Shown: positions 50,829 through 59,935 of the stretch, piece by piece
Position numbering within the stretch: position 1 is the stretch's first letter
How the letters are laid out: the number at the start of each line of letters is the position of its first letter
From: Streptomyces sp. NBC_00569
Lineage (GTDB): Bacteria > Actinomycetota > Actinomycetes > Streptomycetales > Streptomycetaceae
Assembly: GCF_036345255.1 (NCBI RefSeq)
Contig: NZ_CP107783.1
Span: 9,479,001 to 9,543,000 of the forward strand
Reading direction: 5' to 3'
Length of the DNA: 64,000 nucleotides
Notes under the pieces: model-generated
The model's database searches: none
What the model was told of the DNA's origin: nothing
The model's input: the letters and a program-made list of their open reading frames with translations, nothing else
Translations under genes and position numbers: made by a program

Positions 50829-51239
50829 ATGCGGGCACTTCGCGTGAAGCGTATCTTCGCCGTGACTGCCACCAGCGTTCTGATGGCCGGTGGTGCCGCG
50901 ATCGGCGCGGCCGGGACGGCGTCAGCGAACACGGGCAGCCACTCGAACCACGGCTCCGGCTACAGCGACTGCTACAAGCGCGGCTGGGGCTGGGGCTGGC
51001 ACAACGACGGCTGCCGCTACAACGGCCACCACCGACACGGTGGCTACAACCGCGGCTACTACAACGACTACGGTCGCGGCTACTACAACGACTACGGTCG
51101 CGGCTACGGCGGCTACGGCGGCTACGGCGGCTACGGCGGCTACGGCGGCTACGGCGGCTACGGCGGTGGCTACGGTGGCTACGGCGGTGGCTACGGCGGT
51201 GGCTACGGCGGTGGCTACGGTGGCTACGGCGGACGGTGA
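50829..51239 (+). CDS. Small secreted Gly/Tyr-rich repeat protein
   Basis: A 136-aa exported protein. A Sec signal peptide spans 1-33 (MRALRVKRIFAVTATSVL, ending TASA). The mature chain starts with a Ser/His/Gly segment containing Cys48 and Cys62, then a Trp-rich RGWGWGWHND stretch. It then turns into YNDYGRGY and GGYGGY repeats to the end. Such Gly/Tyr-rich chains are unstructured, sticky and can be oxidatively cross-linked, so a surface, spore-coat or matrix role is plausible. No homologous family of known function is recognised. A good ribosome site (GGGAGAAGG) is 5 nt upstream and a hairpin follows. Confidence 0.75.
   Translation: MRALRVKRIFAVTATSVLMAGGAAIGAAGTASANTGSHSNHGSGYSDCYKRGWGWGWHNDGCRYNGHHRHGGYNRGYYNDYGRGYYNDYGRGYGGYGGYGGYGGYGGYGGYGGGYGGYGGGYGGGYGGGYGGYGGR
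51051..51232 (+). repeat. In-frame tandem repeats inside the Gly/Tyr-rich gene
   Basis: Two perfect 24-bp copies beginning cgcggctactac at 51051 and 51075 are followed by many 9-bp GGCTACGGC-type units to about 51232. The repeats preserve frame and encode GGY units, so length variation between strains is likely. Confidence 0.85.
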
Positions 51240-51262
51240 CTGTCTGCCTGCCTGAGAACGCG

Positions 51263-51296
51263 GTGTGCGGGCCCGGCCAGCGCCGGGGCCGCACAC
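51263..51296. terminator. Terminator between the Gly/Tyr-rich gene and the lipoprotein gene
   Basis: Arms GTGTGCGGGCCCGGC and GCCGGGGCCGCACAC pair with a single mismatch around a CAGC loop, between converging genes. Confidence 0.75.
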
Positions 51297-51350
51297 TGCG
51301 TTACTCCCCAATTCGCCCACACAGCGAGGCTGCGGCATCCCCGCGCGAGG

Positions 51351-52277
51351 CTAGCGTTCCCCCTTCTCCCACGGTCTGACCCCGAGCTTTCCGGTTGTTC
51401 CGAGGTCGAGGTGCGGGGTCACGGTCACGGGGTCGGCACCGGCCTTCGCCCTGACCCGCACATGGGGAACATTCACTGCCGTACCGGCCTCGGTCGTGTT
51501 GCGCCATACCAGGCCGGCGGTCGCCGATTCGCCGGGCTTGAGCGTGACGGGCCGTGGCGGCTCGTCAGGACCGGCGCCGGTGGTGATGTCACCGCTGCCG
51601 TCGAGGATCTCGATGCCGTCCACCGGGTCGAGGTCGTCGTCAAGAAGTTCCAGCAGCGGGTAGCCGTCGACGGTGTAGTCGCGTGTGCCGCAGTTGTCGA
51701 GATGCAGGCCCACGACGCGTAGTCCCATGGCCGCGTCGCCCTTGTCGGCGCTGACCCGGATGCCGGAGGCGGGGCACGTGCCCGGATCGGCCGGGGCCTC
51801 GCCTGCGGGGACGGTGCTCACTTCGAGGACCTTGGCCTGCGTCACCCGCGGGGCGGCGGGCGGCAGTTCTCCGGCCCGGACCGTGCCCCGCGCGGTCTTC
51901 CCCGGGCGGACGTCGCGCACCGTCATGGTCTGGTTGGTCACGGCTCCGCCGTCACTGCTCATGAACGTGAACACGACTGAGTAAGTCAGGTTCTTGGTGC
52001 CGTTGTTGGTGACCTCGTAGGTCGCAAGTACCCCCGAGTCCGCGGGGAGGCTGTCGGCGGAGACGGACGTGCTGCGCGTGGGCGAGGGGGAGGCCGACGG
52101 GAGCGTCAGCGATGTGATGCGTACGCCGTTCATGCCCGGGTCGTCGACCTGCGTGCGGGACGGCGGATCGGTCGCGCCGGCGCCGGTGTCACCGGGGCCG
52201 GGGTGCTCCGTCCCGCAGGCCGTGAGGAGCAGGGCGGTGGCGGCCGCAACAGGCAGAAGGGAAGCGGGTCTTCGCAT
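51351..52277 (-). CDS. DUF4232-type secreted lipoprotein
   Basis: A 308-aa lipoprotein. The signal MRRPASLLPVAAATAL is followed by the lipobox LTAC, giving lipidated Cys21. A Pro/Ser/Thr linker region extends to about residue 75. An immunoglobulin-like segment follows (LATYEVTNNGTKNLTYSVVFTF). The C-terminal half has GLRVVGLHLDNCGTRDYTVDGYPLLELLD and LKPGESATAGLVWRNT, as in DUF4232 proteins. These are cell-surface proteins of unknown function in actinobacteria. It is convergent with the Gly/Tyr-rich gene. The 119 nt to the next gene hold no clear signal. Confidence 0.82.
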   Translation of the reverse strand: MRRPASLLPVAAATALLLTACGTEHPGPGDTGAGATDPPSRTQVDDPGMNGVRITSLTLPSASPSPTRSTSVSADSLPADSGVLATYEVTNNGTKNLTYSVVFTFMSSDGGAVTNQTMTVRDVRPGKTARGTVRAGELPPAAPRVTQAKVLEVSTVPAGEAPADPGTCPASGIRVSADKGDAAMGLRVVGLHLDNCGTRDYTVDGYPLLELLDDDLDPVDGIEILDGSGDITTGAGPDEPPRPVTLKPGESATAGLVWRNTTEAGTAVNVPHVRVRAKAGADPVTVTPHLDLGTTGKLGVRPWEKGER

Positions 52278-52396
52278 CTGATCACCTCAGCAGGACGTGG
52301 GCCATGCGCGTGTGACGGAGGCCATAATTCCAGTCACGAAAGTGCTACAAGGGCGCTCCTGCAGAAGCGTCGCTCTACGGCGTTGAGCGCCGCCGT

Positions 52397-53809
52397 TCAG
52401 CCGGTGACGGGGCGGTGCGCCCGCCGCGGGATGCAGAAGAGCGCAAGGGCAGCGGCCGTCAGGTACGCGGCAGCGCCCACGGCCATGCTGCTCCGCAGCC
52501 CGGTGGTGAAGTTGCCTGCGGCGGCCAGCAGGGAGCCTCCCAGCGCGACGCCGACGGCACTGCCGATCTGACGGGTGGTGTTGAACAGGGCGGAGGCGGT
52601 GCCGGAGTACTCGTCCGGGGCAGCTGCCATCACGGTGGTGGTCGCCCCGGTGAGGGCGAAGGACGTGCCGAAGCCCGCCGCCATCATCGGCGCCACGAGC
52701 AACGCGTAGTCCGGGTTCGGGCCGGCCGCGGCCCAGCCGGCCAGCCCCGCCGCACCAATGAGCAAGCCGGTGACCACGAGAGGGCGGTGCCCGGTGCGGC
52801 GAGCGAGTCGCCCGGACAGGACGGAGGCGAACATCGTCATGGCCACCGCCGGGAAGAGGGCGAACCCGGTGCGCAGTGCGGTCAGTCCGCGCTGATGCTG
52901 GAAGTACAGGCTGGCGGTGAAGATCATGCCGTAGAAGGCGAAGTTGAACAGCAGGCCGATGGCCGCTCCGCCGCTCATCGGGCGGGAGCGCAGCAGTCGC
53001 AGGGGGAGCACGGGGGTGCGGGCCAGGTGCTCGCGCAGGACGAACGCGGCGGCTGTCAGCAGGCACAGGCCGGCCCCGGCCAGAATCAGCGGGTCCGTCC
53101 ACCCACGCCGTCCGGCCTCGTTCAGCACGGCGGTCAGCAGGGCCACCGTCGCGATGATCGCGCACTGGGCCGGCCAGTCCACGGGGCGGTCCGTGCGCCG
53201 GGCCGAAGCGGGCACGCGGCGCAGCGTGAGCAGCAGGCAGACGCATCCGACGGGCAGGTTGATGAAGAACACCCAGCGCCAGCCCACGGTCGTGACCAGG
53301 AGGCCGCCCAGGAGGGGGCCGGCAGAGGCGGCGATACCTGCCATGGAACCCCACAGTCCGAAGGCCCGGGAGCGCTCGGCGGGGGAGGGGTACGCCTGTT
53401 GGAGGAGAGCGAGGGAGGCGGGCACGATCAGCGCCGCGCCGAGTCCTTCCACCAGCCGGGCAGTGATCAGGGTCCCGGTGCTCCGGGCCAGTCCGCAGCC
53501 GGCCGATGCGGCGGTGAACACCACCACACCGGTGCAGAAGATCCGGCGGTTGCCCAGCCGGTCGCCCAGCGCGCCGCCGGTGAGCAGCAGGCCGGCGAAG
53601 ATCAGGGTGTAGCTGTTGGTGATCCACTGGATCCCGGTCAGTGAGGCCGACAGCTCCCGCCCCATCACCGGAACGGCGACGTTGATGATGGTCACGTCCA
53701 GGATGACCATGAAGTAGCCCGCACAGACCGCGAGCAGCGGGGCCAGGGACCGGCCCGAAGCCGCAGACCTGTCCGAACCACAGGCCTCGGGACCACCGTC
53801 ACGCACCAT
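52397..53809 (-). CDS. MFS exporter, DHA2 family
   Basis: A 470-aa exporter. The start of the first transmembrane segment has VCAGYFMVILDVTIINVAVPVMG, whose Asp is typical of DHA2 drug exporters. Motif A-like GGALGDRLGNRRIF and motif C-like GIAASAGPLLGGLLV follow. Family members expel toxic compounds or secondary metabolites. No dedicated regulator lies beside it in the window. It differs in sequence from the MFS gene at 46795, so they are not recent duplicates. Confidence 0.92.
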   Translation of the reverse strand: MVRDGGPEACGSDRSAASGRSLAPLLAVCAGYFMVILDVTIINVAVPVMGRELSASLTGIQWITNSYTLIFAGLLLTGGALGDRLGNRRIFCTGVVVFTAASAGCGLARSTGTLITARLVEGLGAALIVPASLALLQQAYPSPAERSRAFGLWGSMAGIAASAGPLLGGLLVTTVGWRWVFFINLPVGCVCLLLTLRRVPASARRTDRPVDWPAQCAIIATVALLTAVLNEAGRRGWTDPLILAGAGLCLLTAAAFVLREHLARTPVLPLRLLRSRPMSGGAAIGLLFNFAFYGMIFTASLYFQHQRGLTALRTGFALFPAVAMTMFASVLSGRLARRTGHRPLVVTGLLIGAAGLAGWAAAGPNPDYALLVAPMMAAGFGTSFALTGATTTVMAAAPDEYSGTASALFNTTRQIGSAVGVALGGSLLAAAGNFTTGLRSSMAVGAAAYLTAAALALFCIPRRAHRPVTG

Positions 53810-54382
53810 GGCAACACGTTAGTTCAGGAACACGCCGCCCTCGGGAGCCCGGCGCCGTGTCAGGCGCACACGCTGAACCGCGGCCCCGCATCGGACCACT
53901 ACGGCACCTGACGCGGCGCGCGGACGGACCGCAGGCCGAGTCGCGCCATGACGTTTCGGAGCCCAAGTTCCATCACGCGGGCTTGTTCCCACAGGGCCCT
54001 TGACGCACCGGGCCGCAGGCCCCAAAGTCGGGCAGTGGCTCCGCCCGGACGCAGCGACGCCAGGATCCCCGGCGTCCCGGGCCGGGCCGTGTGACGCCCG
54101 CGTCGAAGCGTCCCCCACCGGTACACAGCACGCCGCCGGGGCCTTCGACCTGCCGGCACCGACCCCATCCGTGAGCGCCGGTTCCGTCCGGCCTGCGCGC
54201 ATGGGACCTCACCACCGATCCGCGCAGCCCGCGGACCTGCGACGGCTGACGCCGTTCTGCGCGCCCTCCGTGGGCCGGTCACCCGTTCCTGACCGTGGAG
54301 CACCGCCTCCATGCCTGGCGACGCGCGTACTCCTCATTCCCCGTTCCGCTCATTCCCCCTGGAGAAAAGGTGGTAGCAGGGC
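53810..54382. other. Intergenic region without a recognised gene
   Basis: 573 nt between divergent MFS genes. It should hold both promoters. All frames are either antisense-like or of ordinary high-GC composition without recognisable domains. The last 50 nt are less G/C-rich and include GGAGAAAAGGTGG, the ribosome-binding area of the gene at 54383. Confidence 0.5.
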
Positions 54383-55753
54383 ATGGCCGGTCAACAACCC
54401 GCCCCCTTCACCGCACACCTGGACCCGCAGCACCGTGACCGCGTCTTCCGGCGTGTCGTCCTGCGAACCGTCCCGTTCATCACCGTCGTGTACGTCATCG
54501 CGTGGATGGACCGAGTCAACGTCGGATTCGCGAAGCTGACCATGCTGGACGACCTCTCGTGGAGCGAGACGGTCTACGGCGCAGGCGCCGGAATCTTCTT
54601 CCTCGGCTACTTCCTGTTCGAGGTGCCGAGCAACCTCCTTCTGGAGAGGATCGGCGCGCGCAGGACCATCTTGAGGATCGCCGTGGGCTGGGGTGTGGTC
54701 TCCGTGCTCATGGCCTGGGTCTCCCAGCCGTGGCACTTCTACGCCCTGCGCTTCCTGCAGGGCGCGTTCGAGGCCGGACTGCACCCCGGCATCATCCTGT
54801 ACCTGACGTACTGGCTCCCGGCGCACCGCCGGGGCAAGGCCGTGGCCATCTGCATGTCCGCGTCGCCGCTGGCCATGCTGGTCGGCAGCCCTCTGGCCGG
54901 ATTTCTCATGAAGCACACCGACGGTCTGCTCGGAAAGGCCGACTGGCAGTGGCTGTTCATCATCGAGGGGATCCCGTCCGTCGTCCTGGGCCTTCTCGCG
55001 TTCTTCCTCCTGACCGACCGGCCGCGGGACGCGACGTGGCTGAGCGCGGAGGAACGGGCCTACGTGGAAGCAGAGTTGAGCCGGGAAACCGCCCGGCTCA
55101 GCGGCCGTGAACACTCCCTTCGGGCCATCCTGCGGCTACGGACGACATGGGTCCTCATCCTGAGCTTGTACTGCATCATCACCGGGAACGCGACGCTCTC
55201 CTTCTACGGGCCCAGCCTCGTCGCCGACGCGGGCTTCACCGACCTCGCCGATCTCGGCTGGGTCATGTCGGGCATCTTCGCGCTCGGCTGGACCGGCATG
55301 CTCGTCAACGGCTGGTGGTCCGATCGCCGGCGCGAAGCACGTCGGCACACGGCGTGGGCCGCGGCGGTCGGGGCGCTGGGCCTGATTCTGGCCGCCGTCG
55401 CGCAGCAGACGGGCAGCTCCCTCGGTCTCCTCGCGGCCCTGGCCCTCTCGGCCGCCGGAACCATGGGATCGATCCCCGTGTTCTGGAGCCTCCCGCCGCG
55501 CTTCATGTCGGGAACGGCGCTCGCCGCGGGCGTCGCACTCATCAACTCCTGTGCGAACCTTGCCGGTTATTTCGCACCGCAGTTCCTCGGCGGCATGAAG
55601 GCGAACACGGGCTCCTATGCCCTGGGTCTGTTCGTCATCGCCGGGGTGGAACTCATCGGCGTGGTCCTCATCTTCGTGTTCATCCGGAAGGAGCCGCCGG
55701 CGGTCACCGCAACTGCGCCGGACTCCGCGAAGGCCGATGCGGAGCTGTCCTGA
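54383..55753 (+). CDS. MFS transporter of the anion:cation symporter (ACS/phthalate permease-like) family
   Basis: A 456-aa permease. The ACS pattern includes VIAWMDRVNVGFAKLTM in the first segment, GYFLFEVPSNLLLERIGARRTI (motif A region), and GAFEAGLHPGIILYLTYWLPAHRRGKAVA, whose FEAGLxPG and RGKA motifs mark organic-anion importers such as those for tartrate, phthalate or glucarate. It is 297 nt upstream of a second MFS gene. It probably imports the same organic acid that the downstream enzymes use, though it may be an independent transcript. Confidence 0.9.
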   Translation: MAGQQPAPFTAHLDPQHRDRVFRRVVLRTVPFITVVYVIAWMDRVNVGFAKLTMLDDLSWSETVYGAGAGIFFLGYFLFEVPSNLLLERIGARRTILRIAVGWGVVSVLMAWVSQPWHFYALRFLQGAFEAGLHPGIILYLTYWLPAHRRGKAVAICMSASPLAMLVGSPLAGFLMKHTDGLLGKADWQWLFIIEGIPSVVLGLLAFFLLTDRPRDATWLSAEERAYVEAELSRETARLSGREHSLRAILRLRTTWVLILSLYCIITGNATLSFYGPSLVADAGFTDLADLGWVMSGIFALGWTGMLVNGWWSDRRREARRHTAWAAAVGALGLILAAVAQQTGSSLGLLAALALSAAGTMGSIPVFWSLPPRFMSGTALAAGVALINSCANLAGYFAPQFLGGMKANTGSYALGLFVIAGVELIGVVLIFVFIRKEPPAVTATAPDSAKADAELS

Positions 55754-55800
55754 AGTGCCTTACACAGGGCGGTTGTTGAAGCAACCGAAGCACCCGGCGG

Positions 55801-55867
55801 CGGTATACCGAAAATGGGATCCCAAGTATTGACCCTCGCGTTCCCGCCGGAGCAAGATGGGATCCCA
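55801..55867 (+). promoter_or_regulatory. Promoter with three palindromes upstream of the second MFS gene
   Basis: CGGTATACCG (55801-55810) and two copies of TGGGATCCCA (55815-55824 and 55858-55867) are perfect 10-bp palindromes. They flank a possible -35 box TTGACC at 55829. GntR/FCD regulators bind short palindromes of this size, and one is encoded at the end of the operon, so these are candidate operators. Confidence 0.55.
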
Positions 55868-56050
55868 AGCGGGATTGGAATGCTGCTTCCAGACCGCGGA
55901 ACGGTTGTGTTCAGCGAGCCGGGCAACCCCTGGCCGCTCCACACCAGGACCACCCTCGACGGCTCCGGGCCCTCGGCATCGCCGAACAGGCCGCCCGGAG
56001 CCCAAGGTTCGCGACACACGACTCGTGCCCGGCGCTCAAAGGAGTCCGCC

Positions 56051-57562
56051 ATGACGCACTTCCGCTCGGAACCAGAACCACCCGTGGGTATCACCCCCGT
56101 CGAGCACACCGGCTCGGCGACGACCCGGGAGGCTCCCGCGCCTCCCACCGGCCACGCACCGGTGAACGACCAGCGCAGGGCGCAGCTTCTCCTGGCCTCG
56201 GTCATGGACCGCATCGGCACCAACCGGTGTCACAAGGTGATTCTCGCGATCGTCGTCTTCGGTGCGTTCTTCGACGTCATCGAGCAGAACACCGTGGGGA
56301 TCGTCGGCCCCTTCCTCAAGGAGCAGTGGGGGGTCTCCTCGACCGGCATCGGCTTCCTCGCGTCGGCCACCTTCGGGTCGATGTACGTGGGCGCCGCACT
56401 CGCGGGATGGCTCAGCGACCTCAAGGGCCGCAAGACCATGTTCAACTTCAACCTCGCGCTGTACAGCCTGGGTGCCCTGGTCTGTGCCCTCGCCCCGAAC
56501 TTCGAGGTGCTCGTCACGGGACGCGTCATCGTCGGACTCGGGCTGGGCGGTGAGTTCGTCGTCGGTCTGACCCTGCTCGCGGAGATGACCTCGACGCAGT
56601 TCCGTGGCACCGCGATCTCTCTCCTCCAGGTGGGGGCCGGCGGCCTCGGTAATCCTGCCGCCTACCTGTTCGGCTGGGTGACCGTGGGGATGGTCGGCCC
56701 GCATCTGCCGCAGTTCCTGGGCGGTCCGGACACCGGCTGGCGATGGGTCTTCGTCCTGCTGTGCCTGCCGGCCCTGCTCGTCCTCTACACGCGCCGCCAT
56801 ATGCCGGAGACCCCGCGATACCTCGTGTCCAAGGCGCGTACGGCGGACGCCAACCGGTCGCTCAGCGTCCTCGCGTCCGGCCGGATGAACCCGCGCGGCC
56901 TGGTGGTGACCGACTACCTGCCCGACGGCCTGCGGCTGACCGAGGAGAAGGCCCGCTGGACCGAGATCCTCAAAGGCCGGCTCGGGCGCAACTCGGCCGT
57001 GCTCGGCTCCTGCACCGCCGCGCTCTTCGGCGCCCAGTTCGTGCTGCTGACCTTCTGGCCGACGATCCTCGTGGACCGGGGCTACCCGGTCGCCACCAGC
57101 CTCGCCTTCACCATGATCATCTTCACCGGCGCCGTCACCGGAACCCTCTTCGCGACGTTCCTGAACACCAGGTGCCGCCGCCGGCCGACGATCGCCGTGG
57201 CCGCCGCGCTGTCCTGCGCCTCCGCCCTGGCCTTCCCCTTCCTGGCCAACGGGGCGACGGCCATCCTCGTCCTCGGCTTCCTCTTCGAGTTCTTCTCCTG
57301 GTGGGCCAACTGCTCGATCTCCACCTGGTGCCCCGAGCTGTACCCGACGCGCGTACGCGCCTTCGGTATCGGCGTCATCTCGAACCTCGGCATGATCGGC
57401 GGCGCGCTCCTGCCGCCGGTGGCGGGCGCCCTCCTCGGCTCCATGGGGTCCACCGCCCTGCTGAGCCTCGTGGCCGTCATGTGCGCGGTCGTCCTCGTGG
57501 CGGTCCCCTTCGGACCCGAGACCTTCGGCCGCTCACTGGAGGAGCTGCACGACGAGAACTGA
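56051..57562 (+). CDS. MFS transporter, sugar/aromatic-acid symporter type
   Basis: A 503-aa permease with a 70-residue hydrophilic N-terminus, then about 12 transmembrane segments. It has AGWLSDLKGRKTMF (motif A), VGLGLGGEFVVGLTLLAEM and RGTAISLLQVGAG, the PETPR motif (MPETPRYLVSKAR), and a late ELYPTRVRAFGIG typical of the sugar-porter and aromatic-acid groups. The first segment has FFDVIEQNTVG in place of the usual GYD motif of aromatic-acid symporters. The ATG at 56051 has an AAAGGAG site upstream. It heads the putative catabolic operon. Confidence 0.9.
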   Translation: MTHFRSEPEPPVGITPVEHTGSATTREAPAPPTGHAPVNDQRRAQLLLASVMDRIGTNRCHKVILAIVVFGAFFDVIEQNTVGIVGPFLKEQWGVSSTGIGFLASATFGSMYVGAALAGWLSDLKGRKTMFNFNLALYSLGALVCALAPNFEVLVTGRVIVGLGLGGEFVVGLTLLAEMTSTQFRGTAISLLQVGAGGLGNPAAYLFGWVTVGMVGPHLPQFLGGPDTGWRWVFVLLCLPALLVLYTRRHMPETPRYLVSKARTADANRSLSVLASGRMNPRGLVVTDYLPDGLRLTEEKARWTEILKGRLGRNSAVLGSCTAALFGAQFVLLTFWPTILVDRGYPVATSLAFTMIIFTGAVTGTLFATFLNTRCRRRPTIAVAAALSCASALAFPFLANGATAILVLGFLFEFFSWWANCSISTWCPELYPTRVRAFGIGVISNLGMIGGALLPPVAGALLGSMGSTALLSLVAVMCAVVLVAVPFGPETFGRSLEELHDEN

Positions 57563-57633
57563 CCGACACGCGGCCACGTTCCCGGCAACGCGGCCCGGCG
57601 CATCCATCGACGACAACCGGATTGGACGGGACT

Positions 57634-58719
57634 GTGCGCATAGGAATTGACGGACTGAAGATTCCGGAGTCCGCGAAGCGGGGCCCCGGCGGCACCCTCG
57701 CCCACGCCAGGGAACTGGGCCTGGAAGGTGTCTTCTTCCGCTCCGTCCTCGGCCTGAGCCCCACCCTCGACCCGGTCGAGCTCCGCACCGTGCGGGCTCA
57801 GGCCGACGACATGGGCATGTACCTGGAGACCGGCCTGGGCAAAGTCAACCCCTTCGCCATCCCGGAGGCTCCCGAGCTGCGGGCCGTGGGGGACGGCGAC
57901 ACCCTCCTCGGGTTCCGGCGGATGATGGAGGCGTGCGCGGCGATCGACTGCCGCGAACTGTGGGCCTCGACGGCGATGGTCAAGCCGATGTTCGCGGGCC
58001 GGCTCGCCTGGGACCGCTTCCGGACCGACGTCACCTGGGAGGAACAGCTCGTCGCCATCGAGCGGTTCCTCGCCAGGCTGGCACCGTACGCCCGCGACCT
58101 CGGCATCCACATCAACCTCGAAACCCACGAGGAGATCACCTCCTTCGAGCTGGTGCGCCTGGTCGAAGCCGTCGGCCCCGACGTCATCGGGATCGTCTAC
58201 GACACGGCCAACGCCCTGCACCGCGTCGAACACCCCGTGTGGACAGCCCGTCGCGTGGCCCCCTACGTCCGCCAGACCCACATCAAGGACGCTCATGTCG
58301 CACACGGCGAGGGTGGGCTGTACTACCAGCTGAGGCCGTGCGGCACCGGCGTCGTCGACTTCACCGAGGTCATCCCGATCATCACCGGGACGAACCCAGG
58401 GGTGAACCTGACCCTGGAGACCTACGAGTCGTACGAGGACCGCCCCCGCAACCCCGAGAAGTGGCTCCTGGAGATCTACGACGAGGAGTTCCTCCGGGCC
58501 CACCCCGACCTGAGCACCGCCGAGTTCGCCGCCTATCTCAAAACGGTCCGTGACTACGAGCAGCGCATCGCCTCCGGTGAGCTGCCGGACCTGGACACCT
58601 ACGCGCGAGCGCCCTTCGGGTACGCCGAAGCGGTCCGCTACATCAAGGACAGCGCCGCCCACATCCGTGAGATCTGCGCGGCGGAGCCGGCCAGCTCGCC
58701 GCAGCGGCACGACAACTGA
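57634..58719 (+). CDS. Sugar phosphate isomerase/epimerase-like TIM-barrel protein
   Basis: A 361-aa AP_endonuc_2-fold protein. Metal-site stretches are INLETHEEITSFELVRL, VYDTANALHRVEHP, VRQTHIKDAHVA and LTLETYESYEDRP, which place Glu, Asp, His and Glu ligands on successive strands, as in xylose-isomerase-like epimerases. The C-terminal 70 residues extend beyond the usual domain. It starts with GTG, preceded by GGACGGG. It probably isomerises or epimerises the imported compound. The substrate is unknown. Confidence 0.85.
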   Translation: MRIGIDGLKIPESAKRGPGGTLAHARELGLEGVFFRSVLGLSPTLDPVELRTVRAQADDMGMYLETGLGKVNPFAIPEAPELRAVGDGDTLLGFRRMMEACAAIDCRELWASTAMVKPMFAGRLAWDRFRTDVTWEEQLVAIERFLARLAPYARDLGIHINLETHEEITSFELVRLVEAVGPDVIGIVYDTANALHRVEHPVWTARRVAPYVRQTHIKDAHVAHGEGGLYYQLRPCGTGVVDFTEVIPIITGTNPGVNLTLETYESYEDRPRNPEKWLLEIYDEEFLRAHPDLSTAEFAAYLKTVRDYEQRIASGELPDLDTYARAPFGYAEAVRYIKDSAAHIREICAAEPASSPQRHDN

Positions 58720-58775
58720 CTGTTCCTCACACAGTCCTTCCCTCGCCCCTCTCCACACGACAAGGAGTCATCCAA

Positions 58776-59795
58776 GTGACCACTCTGTACGAGACGTCCG
58801 ACGACAGGTCGATGCAACTGCCCGACGAGCTGCTCCGTGGGACGAGTGACGTGCACGTCCACAGCGGACCCTGGCTCAAGTCGTGCCCCGGCCGCCTGGA
58901 CCCGTTCCAGATCGCCGAGCAGGCCAAGGCGGCGGGCATGAAGTCCCTCGTCTACTACGACCACACCATGGGCATCAGCAACGGCACATCGATGCTCGTG
59001 AGCCGGCAGGTCCCCGGCATTCAGATCTTCGGCGGCATCATCATGACCTCCGTCCTCGGCGGCCTTAACCCACGCGCCGTCAAGACCGCGCTGCACTACG
59101 GGGCCGGGGCCAAGTTCGTGCACTTCGGCGCGCACTGCACCCACTTCATGGCCAGCCACGAGGGCAGTTACGTCGACGGCAAGCCGGTTCCGTTCAAGGA
59201 CCAGTACCCGAAGTTCGCCGAGCAGGAGCTGTCGCGTTCCATCCGGATCCCGCTGGACGGCCAGGTTCCCGACGCCCTCGCGGAGATCCTGGGACTCATC
59301 GCCGAGCGGCCCGACGTCCACCTCAACACCGGACACCTCTCGGTCGAGGAGGCCTTCAGGCTCGTGGACCTCGCCATCGACGCCGGCATCAGGAAGATCG
59401 TCGTCGCGCACCCCTGCCGGGGACGCATGACGACCGAGCAGCAGAAGCAGCTCGCGGGCAAGGGCGTGCTCCTCGAGGGTGCGGTCTCCGACTGGATGTT
59501 CCACCGCGGTCTGCCGAGGACCAATTACTACGTCGAGCGCGAGTGGGCGGACGAGATCGCAGGCATCGCCAACTCGCCCGAGTTCAGTGGCATCATGCCG
59601 TGGGCCAGGCAGATCCGGGAGATCGGCATCGAGCACTTCATCCTGGGCACTGACTACGGCATCCGGTCCGGCCCGACGCCGGTCGAGGGGATGCGCACCC
59701 TCATCAGCTCACTCCTCGATCTGGAGTTCAAGCCCGAGGAGATCACCACCATGATCAAGGGAAACCCGGGACGCCTGCTCGACCTCGAGTCGTAA
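58776..59795 (+). CDS. DUF6282-like metal-dependent hydrolase (amidohydrolase-fold)
   Basis: A 339-aa protein with the N-terminal metal motif SDVHVHSGP (His27 and His29), YYDHTMG, VHFGAHCTHFMASHEG, the strand LNTGHLSVEEAF, VAHPCRG and C-terminal GTDYGIRSGPTPVEGM with a late Asp. This is the order of ligands of the amidohydrolase TIM barrel. It may hydrolyse a ring amide, lactone or decarboxylate an acid. The start is GTG with AAGGAG 8 nt upstream. It follows the epimerase-like gene by 56 nt. Confidence 0.8.
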   Translation: MTTLYETSDDRSMQLPDELLRGTSDVHVHSGPWLKSCPGRLDPFQIAEQAKAAGMKSLVYYDHTMGISNGTSMLVSRQVPGIQIFGGIIMTSVLGGLNPRAVKTALHYGAGAKFVHFGAHCTHFMASHEGSYVDGKPVPFKDQYPKFAEQELSRSIRIPLDGQVPDALAEILGLIAERPDVHLNTGHLSVEEAFRLVDLAIDAGIRKIVVAHPCRGRMTTEQQKQLAGKGVLLEGAVSDWMFHRGLPRTNYYVEREWADEIAGIANSPEFSGIMPWARQIREIGIEHFILGTDYGIRSGPTPVEGMRTLISSLLDLEFKPEEITTMIKGNPGRLLDLES

Positions 59796-59935
59796 CCCGC
59801 GCCGCGCCCCGGAGGCCGGACCGGGCTCCTCGCCCGTGCCAGGCCCGGCCTCCCTGCCCCGCGGCTGCCATCATGGAACGCGCACGACCACAGACGCCTG
59901 AGCACGCTCAGGCACGCAACGAAAGGGCCCAGCTG

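Noticed and set aside
50890..51255. Thr/Ala-rich and Arg/Ser-rich frames across the GGY repeat
   Set aside because: The 9-bp repeat keeps all frames open. Only one frame has a signal peptide and ribosome site.
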